DNA of 64,000 bases from Acorus gramineus (taxonomy: Eukaryota > Streptophyta > Magnoliopsida > Acorales > Acoraceae): positions 2,852,001 to 2,916,000 of the forward strand of contig JAUJYN010000018.1 of the NCBI GenBank assembly GCA_030737835.1, given 5' to 3'. The number at the start of each line of letters is the position of its first letter. The stretch's first letter is position 1. The notes below the pieces were generated by a model, which saw only the letters and a list, made by a program, of their open reading frames with translations, did no database searches and was not told where the DNA came from. Positions 1 to 12,276 of the stretch are shown one piece after another. A program made the translations under genes and the position numbers.

Positions 1-205
1 GAATTCGACGAAATTTTCCTGAGCGGCTTGGAATGGCACCAGGGCACATAATATGCAGTTACATTTTCAATCGGAGCCCTCAATCTCAGGGTGATAGCTA
101 AAAGTCCGAAATTATAGCGGTTCGGACTAAAAAACGAAAAAAACCGAAAAACTGCCAGAATGGTCCAACGGTTACTAGAAGGTTAAAAGTGACACATATA
201 TAACA
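1..205 (-). mobile_element. Family A LTR fragment, cut by the window edge
   Basis: This is the right-hand end of a reverse-oriented family A gypsy-type LTR. Its last bases, read on the minus strand, are TGTTATATATGTGTCAC, the same start seen at 19950, 26800, 53363 and 58854. The block about amount-of-product codes nothing. The right flank is cgaga; the matching duplication would lie left of the window. LINE sequence begins straight after it, so the LTR probably sits inside the LINE endonuclease region. Whether it is solo or part of a full element cannot be seen. Confidence 0.8.
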
Positions 206-1279
206 CGAGAAGATGGAGGTTGGTTCACCAATTGGAAGGTATATATTCTATTTCTGTCATGTTGCAAGACATCAATACGAGGTGGCAATGGATGAATGGA
301 TGCTAAGATCAGTCTATGGTCCACAAGACGACGCCGGGTGAGCGGTCTTGTGGAGAGAGCTCTCGTTAGTTAAAGCTCAATGGGCAGTGCCATGGTGTAT
401 AACAGGTGATTTCAACATCACAAGATTCGTATTGGACCGCAATCGTGGGCAGGGGGCATGGAGTGCAATGAGCCATTTCTCTGAGTGGATTGATCAAGAA
501 GAACTACTCGATCTACCTCTTTCCAACCAGGCTTTCACTTGGTCCAATATGCGAGTCTCCAACGTTGGTGATGTTGGACCGACTTCTAATCTACCTAGAT
601 TGGGAAGATAAATTCCCAATGTGCTCGGTTACTAGACTCCCGAGGACGACTACAGACCATGTCCCCATTTTTCTTAGATCCATGGACCAAGTCATCAAAA
701 GGAGACCATTTCATTTCGAGAATTGGTGGATTGAATGTGAGGATTTGAAGGAGGTGGTTCACACAAGTTGGGCGAGGTCGGCCTGGGAGCTCACAAGAGC
801 GAGAGTGGTTTCTTTTAAACTGCGTCATTTGAAGCTACAGTTAAAGGAGTGGGGTAAACAAAGGAGGATTACCCGAACTCAAGACAAGGAGAGATGGAAG
901 TCAATCCATCTAAAGAAAACAGGGAGCTTTCAGGAGGGGAATGGGTGGATCGTTTACATGCTAAAGAACAATTTGTTAAGATTTTCAAACTAGAAGAAAT
1001 TGAATGGAGACAGAAGTCTAAGGCACTATGGCTCTCGGCAGGCGACGAGAACACCAAATATTTTCACAAGTTTGCAAGCCAAAGGAGGAGAGTTAACCGG
1101 ATTTCGAAGCTCCGAATCGGGGAGGATTGGTTGATTGATGGAAATATGATTAAAGACAAGCTGGTAAATCATTTCAAGCAGGCATTTCAAAAGGATTGAC
1201 ATTGGAGGCCGACATGGTGTGATCCAGAGTTGAAGCAAATTCCTAAGGACTTAATGGATGCGCTCAATGCTCCATTTTC
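206..1279 (+). pseudogene. LINE (L1-type) ORF2 remnant, endonuclease part
   Basis: This is the first visible piece of a plant non-LTR retrotransposon ORF2. It carries the apurinic-like endonuclease motif TGDFN near 400-415, the AFTWSN stretch near 530-550, and the TTDHVPIFL stretch near 650-675 (usual form SDHxPI). It is followed by the linker IEWRQKSKALWLSAGD and NTKYFHKFA typical of plant L1 elements (about 1000-1075). The reading frame changes near 575 and again near 890, and there is an in-frame stop near 339, so it is long dead. The piece ends at the TTTTC target site of the LTR at 1280 and resumes at 8383. Confidence 0.85.
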
Positions 1280-1796
1280 TGTCACGCCCCAGGGCGGCCG
1301 TCCCCAAGACGTGGCAATAATGAAATATCAGCTATCAATACCTGAGGTCAATAAAGACTCCAACAACAACACACGAGGTGGCAAAGCAAGGATAATGATA
1401 ACTGACTGAAAAGCGAAAGCATAATATATAAACAATGTCTGTAAACCAAAAACATTATTACAGACTCGAATACACAATCACTGTCCTGTGAGAGCCAAGT
1501 CTAGAACAAAGAAAATACAACCTGTGCCACATGCACGATTTACAATACATACAATGACTCTAGGACTGCTGACAGCCTCGCACTCGCCACCCGCCGGAAG
1601 AACGGTCCACGCCCATAAGACCACGCCACAGGAAAGCTCCAGCTCCACGCCCAACACTGCCCCTGAAAAGAAACAGTATGTGAGGGGTGAGCTACAAGCT
1701 CAGTGAGTGGCTGGAAACCAATCACCATACAACAGTTCAATACTAAAACAATTTCCTCTCGAGGAAAACAAGGGTGGAAACCCATGGATAACACGG

Positions 1797-1827
<31 letters not shown>

Positions 1828-2340
1828 CGGAGGGAGACTCTTGGGACTTTTGGGGAGAGACCATACCGTTGGTCAAGGAGACCTGGGATTACTGGTCTAC
1901 ACAACACTACTGGATCATCTACATCGGGATAACTGTCCAACGATGTCTTTGAACATCGATACGCAACCGGACCCAACAACTATGGGAACGGACGAACAAC
2001 GAATGGGTCACGCGGAGACGTGTCTTCACCTCATCCTCACCCTCACTCCCGAAGGGAGACTCTTGGGACTTTTGGAAGAGACCTAGACTGCTCTACACCC
2101 TTGGTCCACCGGTAGCCCTTTCCCCGGGTAGTCACTACCTGGTATACTCCCACGATCAGTACGCTTCCGAACGCCTCGGTGGTACCTACGGATAGGAGCC
2201 CTCTGTCAGAACAGCTTTTCCAACGCCGGGAAGTTCCTACATCGGATCCAACGAAGGGGAGAACGATTCCACGCTCGCAATATCATTCGTTAGCCCTCTC
2301 TCGGGTAGCCTCTACCTGGTACACTCCCACGATCAGTACG
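1797..2340 (-). repeat. C-rich minisatellite-like stretch in the family B LTR
   Basis: Short runs of (CCCTCA)n at about 1797-1826 and 2036-2048 each introduce a longer unit reading actcccgg/gaagg-agggagactcttggg. Two further similar units around 2100-2340 share ggtatactcccac and gatcagtacgc. On the minus strand these are (GGGTGA)n G-rich tracts. The same module appears in other LTR copies (13226-13950, 31749-32440) with different copy numbers. Confidence 0.6.
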
Positions 2341-2956
2341 CCCCCGAACGCATTGGTGGTACCTACGGATGGGAGCCGTTTGTCAGGACAGCTACAACCA
2401 GAGCCTCTTCAACACGGACAACATTGGGAGTAAACATTCCATGTTCGCAAAGCGAACCCATGGAAATCAACTACTCTCGATAATCACATATCGAAGAGAG
2501 CGAACACTATTGTACTCCCACACGGTTGCGTCACTCGGACACAAGGGGGTTGCCTCTGCTCTCACGCAGAAATAATCCCAAGGCACATAACCCAACAGAC
2601 GGTTGATATACATGCCTAGCATGGGTAGGCCTAGCCTAATGCCCCACTACCGGCTTAACAAAACCGATAAGGTAATAAATTCTCCTGAATTCCAAACGAG
2701 TGCATCGCTCGGATGCACGGGGGCGATTACATCGCTAGCGCTCTAACTAATAAGGTACAACCCGACAACGGGTCATACCCACGCCTATTTTAGATAGGCC
2801 TGATTAGTTTTAACATGCACATATATTTTATAGGAGAATTATATCTTAGTTATGTGCATGAACCATATGCACGATAACATATCAATTAATCATAGGGATA
2901 CTCCCTAATCATAGATTTACATCATAATAAATCATACAACATGCATACATGGTCAT

Positions 2957-5900
2957 TGTCACGCCCCAGGGCGGCCGTCCCCGGGACGCGGCAAGTGCAT
3001 ATAAAATATCAGAATCTACACAGGAGGTCAATAATATATCATACACAAACAACTAGAGTGACACACATGCAACAAAGGGGCTGACATGATATATACACCA
3101 AATGCGGAAGCAAAAGACTGAATCTGTAAATAAACATTCTACAGACTCGATACTCAATCATCTGTCCTGTGAGAGCCAATATACATAAATACAACTGAAC
3201 ATATACAAACACGTGCCAAGCACGGAAATCAAATACAAACAGTCAAGAAGGGATGCTGATAACCTCTGGCACTCGCGGGACGTGGCGCTGCTCCGCTACT
3301 GAAGGAATCCCTCGGAAAGCTCCAACCGCTGCTCTGGCTCTAGCTCAGGCTCAGTGACCACTGGGGAAAAACATATGCGAGGGGTGAGCCACACGCTCAG
3401 TGAACAGCACAACCCATGCATCACAGACAATATTTACCATAATTCCATTATTTATCCAGCCTCTAAGACATAACAACATAATCCAGTGGTTCGTACCTCG
3501 CCGAACCACCACACCCTCACCCTCACCCATCAATGGGTGACATAGGCTATTGGGACTGATATTCATCCATTCACAAATCTAGCAGGTCGCTCATCGCCAA
3601 CCCACTACACCCTCACCCTCACCCTACCACGGGTGACATAGGATTTTGGGACTGACTAGGCTGTTGGTCACCCTTAGTCCACCGGTAGTCTCTCCTCCAC
3701 TCCGTAGGCCACTTGGTCTCCACCCACAACTTCAGCACAGTCCGTCACAAATATCGGGAGGCGCCTACTGATGTGGGTCCTCCGAAGGACGGCCTTTCTA
3801 ACGCTGGGGTAGTCTCTACCGGATCCAATGAGAGAGAACAGAACAGCCTATCCATACGCATATGATCCACTCTGATCCGCCGACAACACATCTCTACAAC
3901 TCAAATGTCATGAACTCTTCAGAGTTCCTCCAGGGTGCATAACCACGATGCGGGGAAATAAGTACAATAAAAACAAGGTTGAAATATCATCGGGGGAAAG
4001 AGACTCGGGAGGGCGGTGTGAGTTCCCGTTATAGGATACCCCGACAACCAAACAAGGAACACGGAGTACCCTAACCCGGGTCTCACCGCTGTCCTCGCAA
4101 GGCCCCTCCCCTATAATATTCACTAATATGCTAATAATCATACTAATCATACAACATTACTTATAATATTACTGGGACTAGAAACCTTGGGAGGGCAGCA
4201 TGAGGTCCCGATACAGGACATCCCGACAACCAAACAAGGAACACGGAGTACCCTAACACGGGTCTCAATGTTGACCTCGCAAGGCTCCTCCCTATAATAT
4301 TATCTAAGGCATGCGATTTAACATACACTAGCATTTAATTTAATAAATAAACTAGTAGGACGCATGCATAGGCCGAGGTTTCCTAGCATGAAAACAGGGG
4401 ACATGGTGCATGGCTCTCACACCTATCCTATGGGTGCAAGTCCCTAACATAAAAGCCTAGGGTAGCATGCATTCTGTATTTAAAATCATGCTCACATGCA
4501 ATACATATTACTACAGGTTAATATAATCCACGGTGCCCCAGGAGAGGTCGGTATACGCCCAAGTGCGTATAACGCCTCTCTACTGGGTTGGATTGTCCCA
4601 CTCACCAGTATCTGGGTCGTCGCGCGACCGTCCGTCCAGATCTGCAAGACAGACATTCAATATGGTGAGAACAATACATAAATACTCTAAAATACCCAAA
4701 CATACAAAACCCACAACTAAACACCTAACACTCGGGCAAACGTGCATACGACCCGCACGCACGCTAGCCCGAGCACCCCCGGCAACCACCCGCACGGCCG
4801 CCCGACCACCCGGGTGCACCGCCGAGCCTCAGCCAACGCACCCCGCGCACCGCCGGACCTCCCGGGTGCACCGCGCGCCCCCTGCACCCCAGCGCAGCCG
4901 CCCGTGCACACCCCGCATGCCTCGCGCTGGCCCGCGAGCACCCCGCACGCCCCGCGCGCAGCGCCTCGCCCCGCGCGCACCCCGTGCGCACCACCTCGCT
5001 CCGCGCGCACCCCGCGCGCACCACCTGCCTCTACCCGCGCGCACCACCGGCGCCTCAGCCCAGCGCCCGGTATCCGCGGCCCAGCACCTGACGCTCAGTG
5101 CCCAGCACCTGGGACCCTCACCCAGCGCCCACGCGCACGCACGTGCAACACGCGCCCAGCGCGCCTGGCAGCACGCGCCCAGCGCGCCTGCCAGCATGCC
5201 CACACTGCTGCCCACATTGCCTGCCTGCACGCGTCGCCGAGTGGCCCGAGCACCGTTCGCCTGCACGCCCGGCACTGCTCGCCTGATGCCCGAGCACCTC
5301 CTGCCCTGCTCACCTGCGTGCCCACCCTGCCAGCCCGGCCTGCCCGCGCGCACAGCCCACAGCCTGCCTACCTGCATGCCTCTCCCTGCACCCCCCCCCC
5401 GAGCGCACGCCCGCGCGCGCACCCGCGCGCACGCGTTCACATGTCCGGCAACCTAGTGCACTTGCTCCCAGCCTACCCGAGCTAGCCCTGCCAGCCTGCC
5501 CAGCGCTCACGCCCAGCCCTGCTGGCCCCCAGCGCCAGCCGAGCGCCCGCACGCCCAGCCCTTCTGGCCCCCAGCACCGCCCGAGCGCACGCACGCCCGC
5601 GCCAACCACTGCGCCTGCACCACCCAGCGCTGCTGCCCTGCCCGAGATAGCAGCCCGCCAGCCCGAGCTGCACGCCTGCCAGCCCGAGCTCCTCTACCAC
5701 CCACCTCTGACCACCACCACAGCCTCCGACCGCCTCCCACAGCCCTCCGACCGCCTCCCACAGCCCTCCGACGGCCACCCACCGCCGCCAACCTCCACCC
5801 AACCCCATTTCCACCCTCCTAGCATACATTGAAGCAAGAAAGAGAGGAAAAAGAGGCTTACCAAGGGGAGGAAAGGAAATCCGGTTGCTCTCCGCGCACT

Positions 5901-6433
5901 GAAACCTCTCCCAAAAGGTTTCCAACGCCCGGATCTACTCCCACCTTCGAAAAGGGCCAAAACAGAGGAGAAGAGAGGGCGGACGGAGGGGCCAAACTCG
6001 TCAGAATCGGGATTTGAAACCACCGGTGTGTAGATCGGGACCCGATCTACACTTCCTAGGTTTTAGGTTTTTAGGTTTGAGGGTGAGAAAAGGAGAGAGG
6101 GGAGAGAGAAAACTCAGTTGGTAGGGATGATGAATAGTGCCTCTCAAAATTAGATCCCACCTTTATATAGTGAGCGACTTAAAAACCCGGATACGCCCCG
6201 GAACTGTGAAATTTTGGGAACGTTACCGGAATTCGATGAAATTTTCGTGAGAGGCTTAAAATGGCACCAGGACACCAAATATGCAGTTAGATTTTCAATC
6301 GGAGTCCTCTAACTCAAGACGATAGCTAACAGTCCAAAAATTAGCGGTTCCGATCAAAAACCGAAAAAAATTTGAAAAACTGCCAGATCGCTCCAACGGT
6401 TACCAGCAGGCTAAAAGTGACACAAATATAACA
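2957..6433 (-). mobile_element. Family A solo LTR nested in the family B LTR
   Basis: A 3.5-kb reverse-oriented LTR starts TGTCACGCCCCAGGGCGG and ends GTGACACAAATATAACA, the reverse of the family A start. It carries the full family A layout: a (CCCTCA) tract at 3505-3625, two related segments at 4010-4110 and 4185-4290, the conserved block at 4540-4680, and a GC-rich core at 4741-5820. No clean 5-bp target duplication was found. The flanks instead show an 11-bp near repeat, TACATGGTC(A/G)T, at 2946-2956 and 6434-6444. No internal coding region is present. Confidence 0.75.
4741..5820 (-). other. GC-rich, CpG-dense LTR core (longest copy)
   Basis: About 1.1 kb of very GC-rich DNA full of gcgcgc, cgcacc and cccagcgcc runs sits between AT-richer LTR parts. 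Long frames open in several phases on both strands but encode only Arg/Ala/Pro/Cys-rich low-complexity sequence, so they are compositional and not genes. Shorter versions lie at 7180-7500, 9940-10270, 20830-21370, 33790-34090, 54190-54830 and 59740-60430. Confidence 0.7.
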
Positions 6434-8382
6434 TACATGGTCGTTAATCACATAAGCACACAAGGCCTAACTTAAGCATGCGTTGGATATCACCAACTTA
6501 AAACAAACGGTCAACCGCGATCTCGCGCAGTAACAGGTGCATGCCAATATTCCAAACGAACCTGAGTCGAGTAGGAAATCGCATCTACTTACTCAGTTCT
6601 TTCAGAGGGAGAGGGCGAGAGAGATCATCATCTCATGAAGCTGGTCATAGCTTTGCCCCCATTAGCATGGGCGCAACAACTACACCACGCCCTCGAGTCT
6701 TATCGCAAGGGAATATTAGGCAGGTGCCCGTTATTAACCCAGACTTAATCATGCTGGATATTCCAATTAATATGGTGGGAGTAGTATTACAATACTACCT
6801 AAGGCATGCCATATTCTATACATCCATACACATTACCAAAAATACATGCCCATACTAGAGGGGCTCATGCAACACAATCATTCATACATGAATACAATAC
6901 ATGTATATAAGCCTAGCATGCAAGATATCTACATATTATAGCTTAAGCATGGCCATACTACTTATCTACACAAGTAGTATAGCTAGGGGGCCCCATCGAT
7001 GCGCGACGCGCGACTACGTGCGTCGAGCGCATCCCGAGGGGGGGGATTGGATCGAACCACTCACCGTAACCCGGGACCTCGCGCATCCCATCCGACGAGA
7101 TCTGCAAGGTAAGGGCATCAAATTTGGTGAGTAACATCACAATTTAACACTTAGAAATCACTAGAAATACCAAAGACTTAGACATGCACGCATACGGGCT
7201 CGCACGCGCGTACGCACGCATGCCCAAGTGCCCCAGCACCTACCCGAGACCCTGGGCAGCCCCACGCATGCCCCAGCACGCGCACGCACGCGCACGCACG
7301 CGCGCGCGCGCACTGGCACCCAGCCGCGGGCCCAGACACATGCCTAGGTGCACTTGCCCATGTGCGCGCATGCACGCACGCACTCGCACGCACGTTTTGC
7401 GTACACCCCGCTTGCTGCCAGCGTCCGCGCGCGCCTGCGCGCCTGCCTGTGCCTGCCAGCGCCCCTCTATGCACGCGCCTGCGCGCGCCCAGCCATCCTT
7501 AACCCCTTTTTAACCCCTTTTAACCCCTCCCCCACACTTCTCACTCACCCTAAACCAAATACCTAGCATGCATGACTTCCCCACAACCCCCTAAGCCATG
7601 AAAAACCAAGAAAAGAAGGGGAAGAGCTCACCTTGGGAGGGGGAATGAAAGGGGGAGATTCGGGGGCCCTCGATGCACCCGCGACCACCTCAACCACCAC
7701 CACCTCCTCAGCCCTCCTCAGCCTTCTTTGGCTGCAAATCAGGGGGGGGGAAGACATGAAAAGGGAGCTAGAGAGAGGGGGATCAACAACAACAACAACA
7801 CAAACACAAACCTTGCTCTTCCTCCTTCACCTTCTCCTTCCTTTGCTTCTTCCTCCTCCTTCTCCACACACAAAGAGAGGAAAAAGAGACCAAGAGAGGG
7901 AGAGAAAGAGAGGTCCACGAGTTGGGAGAGAGGGGGAGAGAGAGAGAGGGCAAAATGGTCATTTTCATGCCCAAATAGTGTTTTGGGTGACCATAAGGGG
8001 GTGGTGAGGTGAGATTAGGGTTAGGCTCACCCTCACTCAACCACTTATTTTTGCTTTATTGGGAAGCGTGCGGAGAAGCACCACACACTCAAAAATATCT
8101 CGCCCACCGAAACCCAGTAACGGCCAAACCCGGATGCGATTCAGAACTGCATATTTTTTAAAACATTATCGGAATTCGATGAAATTTTTATGGGTAGTAC
8201 TAAATGGTACCAGGACCCATAATATGCAGTTAGATTTCTAATCAGAGTACTCTAACTCCCGCAGGTGGCTAAAAGCCAAAATTTTAGCGGCTCCGATCGA
8301 AAAATTAAAAAGGCCCTGAATGACCCAGAAGTGACCAAGGCTTAACCGAAATGGCTCCAAATGACACAGGCATAACATTTTC

Positions 8383-8956
8383 GGTGGAGGAAATCCAAGC
8401 ATCGATCTTCGGTTGTGATGGTGACAAAGCCCCGGGGCCGGATGGGTTTGGACCCTGTTTCTATTAAGAGTTCTGGTAGGTAGTGAAGGAAGATATAGTG
8501 CATATGTTTGAGAAATTTCAAGTAGGGCAACAGAATATTGGATGTTTAAATTCTTCATCCTTTGTTCCAATCCCAAAGAAAGAAGGGCCCAAACAGATTG
8601 GTGACTATAGACCTATATGTCTGACAAACGGGCGGTACATGATGATTGCAAAAGTCCTAACTAACTGTATGAAACGGATCAATCCATTCATTATTGAGCC
8701 TTTCCAGTCTGCTTTCATTCTGGGATGCAATCTTCAAGAGGAGTTCTCAATTACGCAAGAACAAATAGCAAGTTTGCATAGGGATAAGAGGTGTGGATTG
8801 ATCCTTAAGCTTGATTTTGCAAAAGCCTATTATCGGGTCGATTGGGGGTTCCTCTTGCAAGTACTTGAGCAACATGGTTTTAATGAAAGTTGGATCCGCA
8901 TGATTCACCAATGCATTAGTACTGCAAAAGCGTCAATTCCTGTTAATGGCACTTCA
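8383..8956 (+). pseudogene. LINE ORF2 remnant, N-terminal reverse transcriptase
   Basis: This continues the LINE of 206-1279. The reading runs from APFS before the LTR into VEEIQASIFGCDGD and KAPGPDGF, the conserved start of the plant LINE reverse transcriptase. Later landmarks are DYRPICL (about 8605), PFQSAFI (about 8700) and LKLDFAKAYYRVDW (about 8807), where the family normally has AYDRVDW. A TAA stop lies at about 8465. The piece ends at NGTS, where the LTR at 8957 is inserted, and resumes at 11619. Confidence 0.88.
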
Positions 8957-9447
8957 TGTTATGCCTGTGTCATTTGGAGCGCTCTGATTGAAAATTTGGC
9001 TACATAATTTTTCTCCTCGAAGTTATGTATTTCCAATTTGGTATTTGGATTTGATTTTGTTAAAATCCAAGATGAAGAGGTTTAAATATGAGTTTATTAT
9101 GAGATGCTCAGTTTCGAGTTAGCTTTCATACAAAAGTGGAATTAGATCAACTGGATTCATGTAGTAAAAGTTATGGGTATTTTTCCAAGTATACCCCGGG
9201 GATGAAAAAATTCTGGCAGCAGCCCTGTTCAATGTTTAGCTCTAATTTCGGAATAGCTAGAGGGATTATTTGATCTTGGCATAAACATGAAAGTTGTAGA
9301 TAATCTTCTTGGCTTTCCAACGGATTTTGAATTGTGCAATTCGGAGCTATATTGAGGAAGTTATGGCTGTTCTAGTGAAGCATGTACAGAATTTCTAGTT
9401 AGGGATGAATTGGTCATTTCTATCCCTCCTTTAGATATTTATGGCCC

Positions 9448-9451
<4 letters not shown>

Positions 9452-9507
<56 letters not shown>
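9452..9507. repeat. (CT)n microsatellite
   Basis: About 28 uninterrupted CT dinucleotides lie inside the LTR at 8957-11618. A tract this long is likely to vary in length between individuals. Shorter CT/GA-rich runs occupy the equivalent place in other family B copies (for example near 12722-12750 and 34519-34560). Confidence 0.9.
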
Positions 9508-9509
<2 letters not shown>

Positions 9510-11047
9510 ACTCACACGTCTACTCTCTTGGGCCTCTCTTTCTCTCTTTCAAAGTCCCCTCCAAGTGTTTGTTTTATTTCCTCAAAGAGAAGGAGAAGGT
9601 GGAGGAGGAAGTGATGGTGAGAGTTAGTGTAAGTGTTGTTGTAGTTGTTGATCTCTCTTCTCTCAAGTTCCCTTTCATGAACTTTCCCCCCCTGATTTGC
9701 AGCCAAAGGAGGGCTGAGGAGGTGGTGGTAGTGGTGGTGGTGGTTGAGGTGGTCGCGGGTGCGTCGAGGGCCCCCGAACCTCCCCCTTTCATTTCCCCTC
9801 CCAAGGTGAGCCCTTCCCCTTCTTTTCTTGGTTTTTATGGCTTAGGGATGGTTGGGGAGGTCATGCATGTTGGGTAGATGTGTTAGAATGTGTGTGAGGG
9901 GTTGGGGAGGGTTAAAAAGGGGTTAGGGAAGAGTGGGCGCGCGCTGGGGGCTGTCTGCGCGCGTGCGCGCGCAGGCGCGCGCGCAGGAGGGCGCTGGCAG
10001 GCGCAGGCGGGCGCGCAGACGGCCGGGGGCGCGTGCGCGCGGGTGCGCGCGGAGTGGGCACGCGGGTGCTGGCGCGAGCGGGGGTGCGCGGGGGGAGTGC
10101 GCGCGAGTGCGCGTGGGCGCGCGTTAGCGTGCCCGCGCGGGGCAGTGCGCCTGGGCACCAGTGCGTGCGCGTGCGGGGGGCCATGCGTGTGGCTGCCCGA
10201 GGGTTCGGGTAGGTGTCGGGGCACTCGGACTCGCGTGCGCACGTGCGTGCTCGCATGCGTGCGAGTCCGTATGCATGCTTGTCCGAGTATTTGGTATTTC
10301 TAGTAAATTTCATGTATATTTGTGTAGTTTACTCACCATATTGAATGCCCATGTCTTGCAGATCTTGGCGAACGGTCACGCAACGATCTGGGTTGCGGTG
10401 AGTGGGTCAATCCAACCCAGTAGGGAGGCGTTCGATGCACGTAGGCGTGCATTGCCCTCCCCTGGGGCACCATAATTGCATATTAACTTGTGTCAATGAA
10501 AAACAATGTTAATACATGTTTTACTATGATGTAACCATGCCATATTAGACGATGTATGCTAGGGATATACATCCATGTATCATGTATAGAGGCCCATACA
10601 TGTCTAGAAGCCTTGATCTATGCATGTTTCCCATTTAGTTTAATTTAATTAAATAAAAAATGAGATTATGTTGGTATGAGCATGCCTTAGAAAATATTAT
10701 AACCTTGTTATTATAATATATGTTTCCCCGCATCTCAGTTATGCGCCCTGGAGGAATTCTTGAGAATTCATGACATTAGTAGTGTTAGAAATCGTTGTCG
10801 ACGGATCCAAGAGGATCGTATCCGTGTGAGTAGGCCGTTTTCTCCCCTTCGTTGGATCCGAGTAGGGACTCCCCGGCGTTGGGAAAGCTATCCTGACAGA
10901 GGGCTCCCATCTGTAGGTACCACCGATGCGTTCGGAGGGTACTGATCGTGGGAGTATACCAGGTAGAGGCTACGCGAGGGAGAGGCTACTGGTGGACCAA
11001 GGGTGGAGAGCAGTCTAGTCTGTCCCAAAAGGCCCATGTCACCCCTA

Positions 11048-11070
11048 AAGGGTGAGGGTGAGGGTGGGGT
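11048..11070 (+). repeat. (GGGTGA)n G-rich tract
   Basis: Consecutive GGGTGA units give four or more G-triplets within about 20 bases, a sequence able in principle to form a G-quadruplex. The same tract appears in most LTR copies at a comparable place: plus strand near 18563, 22163, 27925, 55575, 61330 and 61440, and as CCCTCA on reverse copies. Confidence 0.7.
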
Positions 11071-11618
11071 GGGTCGGCGGTGTTACGACCCACTAGCTTG
11101 TACAGTTCCTCCCGTTTAGGGACTTTAATTATTTTAAGGTTAATATGAGTTGTGTTGCATAGATTGTGCCATTCACTGAGCGTGTGGCTCACCCCTTGCA
11201 TATTCTTTTCCTCCAGTTGTTACTGAGTCGGATCTGAAGGAGGAGCTCCCCGAGGCATCACATCAGTAGCGGAGCAGCGTTCACGTTTTGGGTTCTGCGA
11301 GTGAGAGGCCATCAGCATCCCCTTCTTTGCTTGTATGTATTGTTATCCGTGCTTGGGCACAACACTTGTATATGGATGTCTTTGTTTATATTGGCTCTCA
11401 CAGGACAGTTGATTATGTATTCTGGTCTATAATATGTCTTTGAATTACAGACTCAGTCGTTTAAGCTTCCGCTATATGTATATATATTATGTCAGCTACA
11501 TTATTGACTGTGTTGTCATTTTCGATGTTGTTTAGAGTCTTTTATTGATCTCCTGTATGGACTGCTGATATTATATATATTTGCCACGTATCGGGGACGG
11601 CCGCCCTGGGGCGTGTCA

Positions 11619-11713
11619 CTTCATGTGGCTATTTTTCGATTAACCGGGGATTGAGATGGGGTGAACCATTGTCACCTTTTTTTTCTATTGTGGCAAATGT
11701 TGTGAGTCGTATG
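11619..11713 (+). pseudogene. LINE ORF2 remnant, short reverse transcriptase segment
   Basis: After the CTTCA duplication the LINE reading resumes as CGYFSINRGLRWGEPLSPF, matching the reverse transcriptase motif usually written RGLRQGDPLSP. The piece is only about 95 bp long. It ends at GTATG, the target site of the Copia-type LTR at 11714, and the next LINE piece starts at 16659. Confidence 0.85.
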
Positions 11714-12276
11714 TGTTAGAGTACTATCCTAAAAGCCATGACTTATGTAATAAACTCTATTATTAAGATGATCTTAGCATTTTGATGAGAATTATTATTG
11801 GTAAATGCTTGCATTATATTGTTTGGATTATTGTTCATGTTTTAATTTAGTCCTTTAATTTACGTTGTAGATAATCTGGTGTGTAGAGTTCAGCTTACAC
11901 ACGGAAGATTAGATTATCGATTCCCTATGAATTATAAGTTAAGGTTCACAACTTTAGATGGACTTGGATAATCCATTGGATAAAGGTTGTAGTGCAATTC
12001 ATCTTACGTAGTCTATCTTGACTATGAAAGACCGGTTCATAGGTTTTTGGGTGATTGTGCTAGTACACCTTGTGTGTATTGAACGGACCAAGTTGGGGTA
12101 ATTATTTTTGTACTGACTAGATAAAATAATTTACACCCCATGTTTATTATGATTGCTTATGCTCTTAATCCTAAAATGGTTCTTAGATATGTGCATTTGT
12201 TATTTGTCATTTTGATTCATTAAAGAGTGAGATTCTCCTATGGATCAATAGACTCGGTGAGTTAGGTGACAATAAC

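Larger units (their letters stand above)
1280..8377 (-). mobile_element. Family B solo LTR with a nested solo LTR
   Basis: A reverse-oriented gypsy-type LTR begins TGTCACGCCCCAGGGCGG and ends GGCATAACA. It is flanked by the perfect 5-bp target duplication TTTTC (1275-1279 and 8378-8382). No gag or pol sequence lies between, so the internal region was probably lost by recombination between the two LTRs. Without the nested copy at 2957-6433 the LTR is about 3.6 kb, in the long range known for Tekay/Del elements. It interrupts the LINE ORF2, whose reading continues directly across the target site. It is a fossil with no coding capacity. Confidence 0.9.
8957..11618 (+). mobile_element. Family B-type solo LTR in the LINE
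   Basis: A plus-oriented LTR starts TGTTATGCCTGTGTCATTTG and ends GGGGCGTGTCA. It is flanked by the perfect target duplication CTTCA (8952-8956 and 11619-11623). At about 2.66 kb it has no gag or pol. It contains a (CT)n microsatellite, a GC-rich core at 9940-10270, the conserved block at 10330-10430 and a (GGGTGA) tract near 11048-11066. Its first part after about 9000 differs from other family B copies, so it may be a recombinant or a subfamily. Confidence 0.9.

Noticed and set aside
4533-5925. Long overlapping open frames on both strands (up to about 300 codons) rich in Arg, Ala, Pro and Cys
   Set aside because: They lie in the GC-rich LTR core, are open in several frames at once because stop codons are rare there, and show no domain. 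The same applies to 7178-7566, 9883-10475, 20621-21436, 33762-34233, 54135-55022 and 59645-60462.
7563-8040. Frames with runs of Thr, Asn or Ser and Val repeats
   Set aside because: They come from purine/pyrimidine-rich simple sequence in LTRs (accacc, aacaac, ctcctt) and recur at 9410-9877, 12822-13031, 15496-15924 and 34160-34405.
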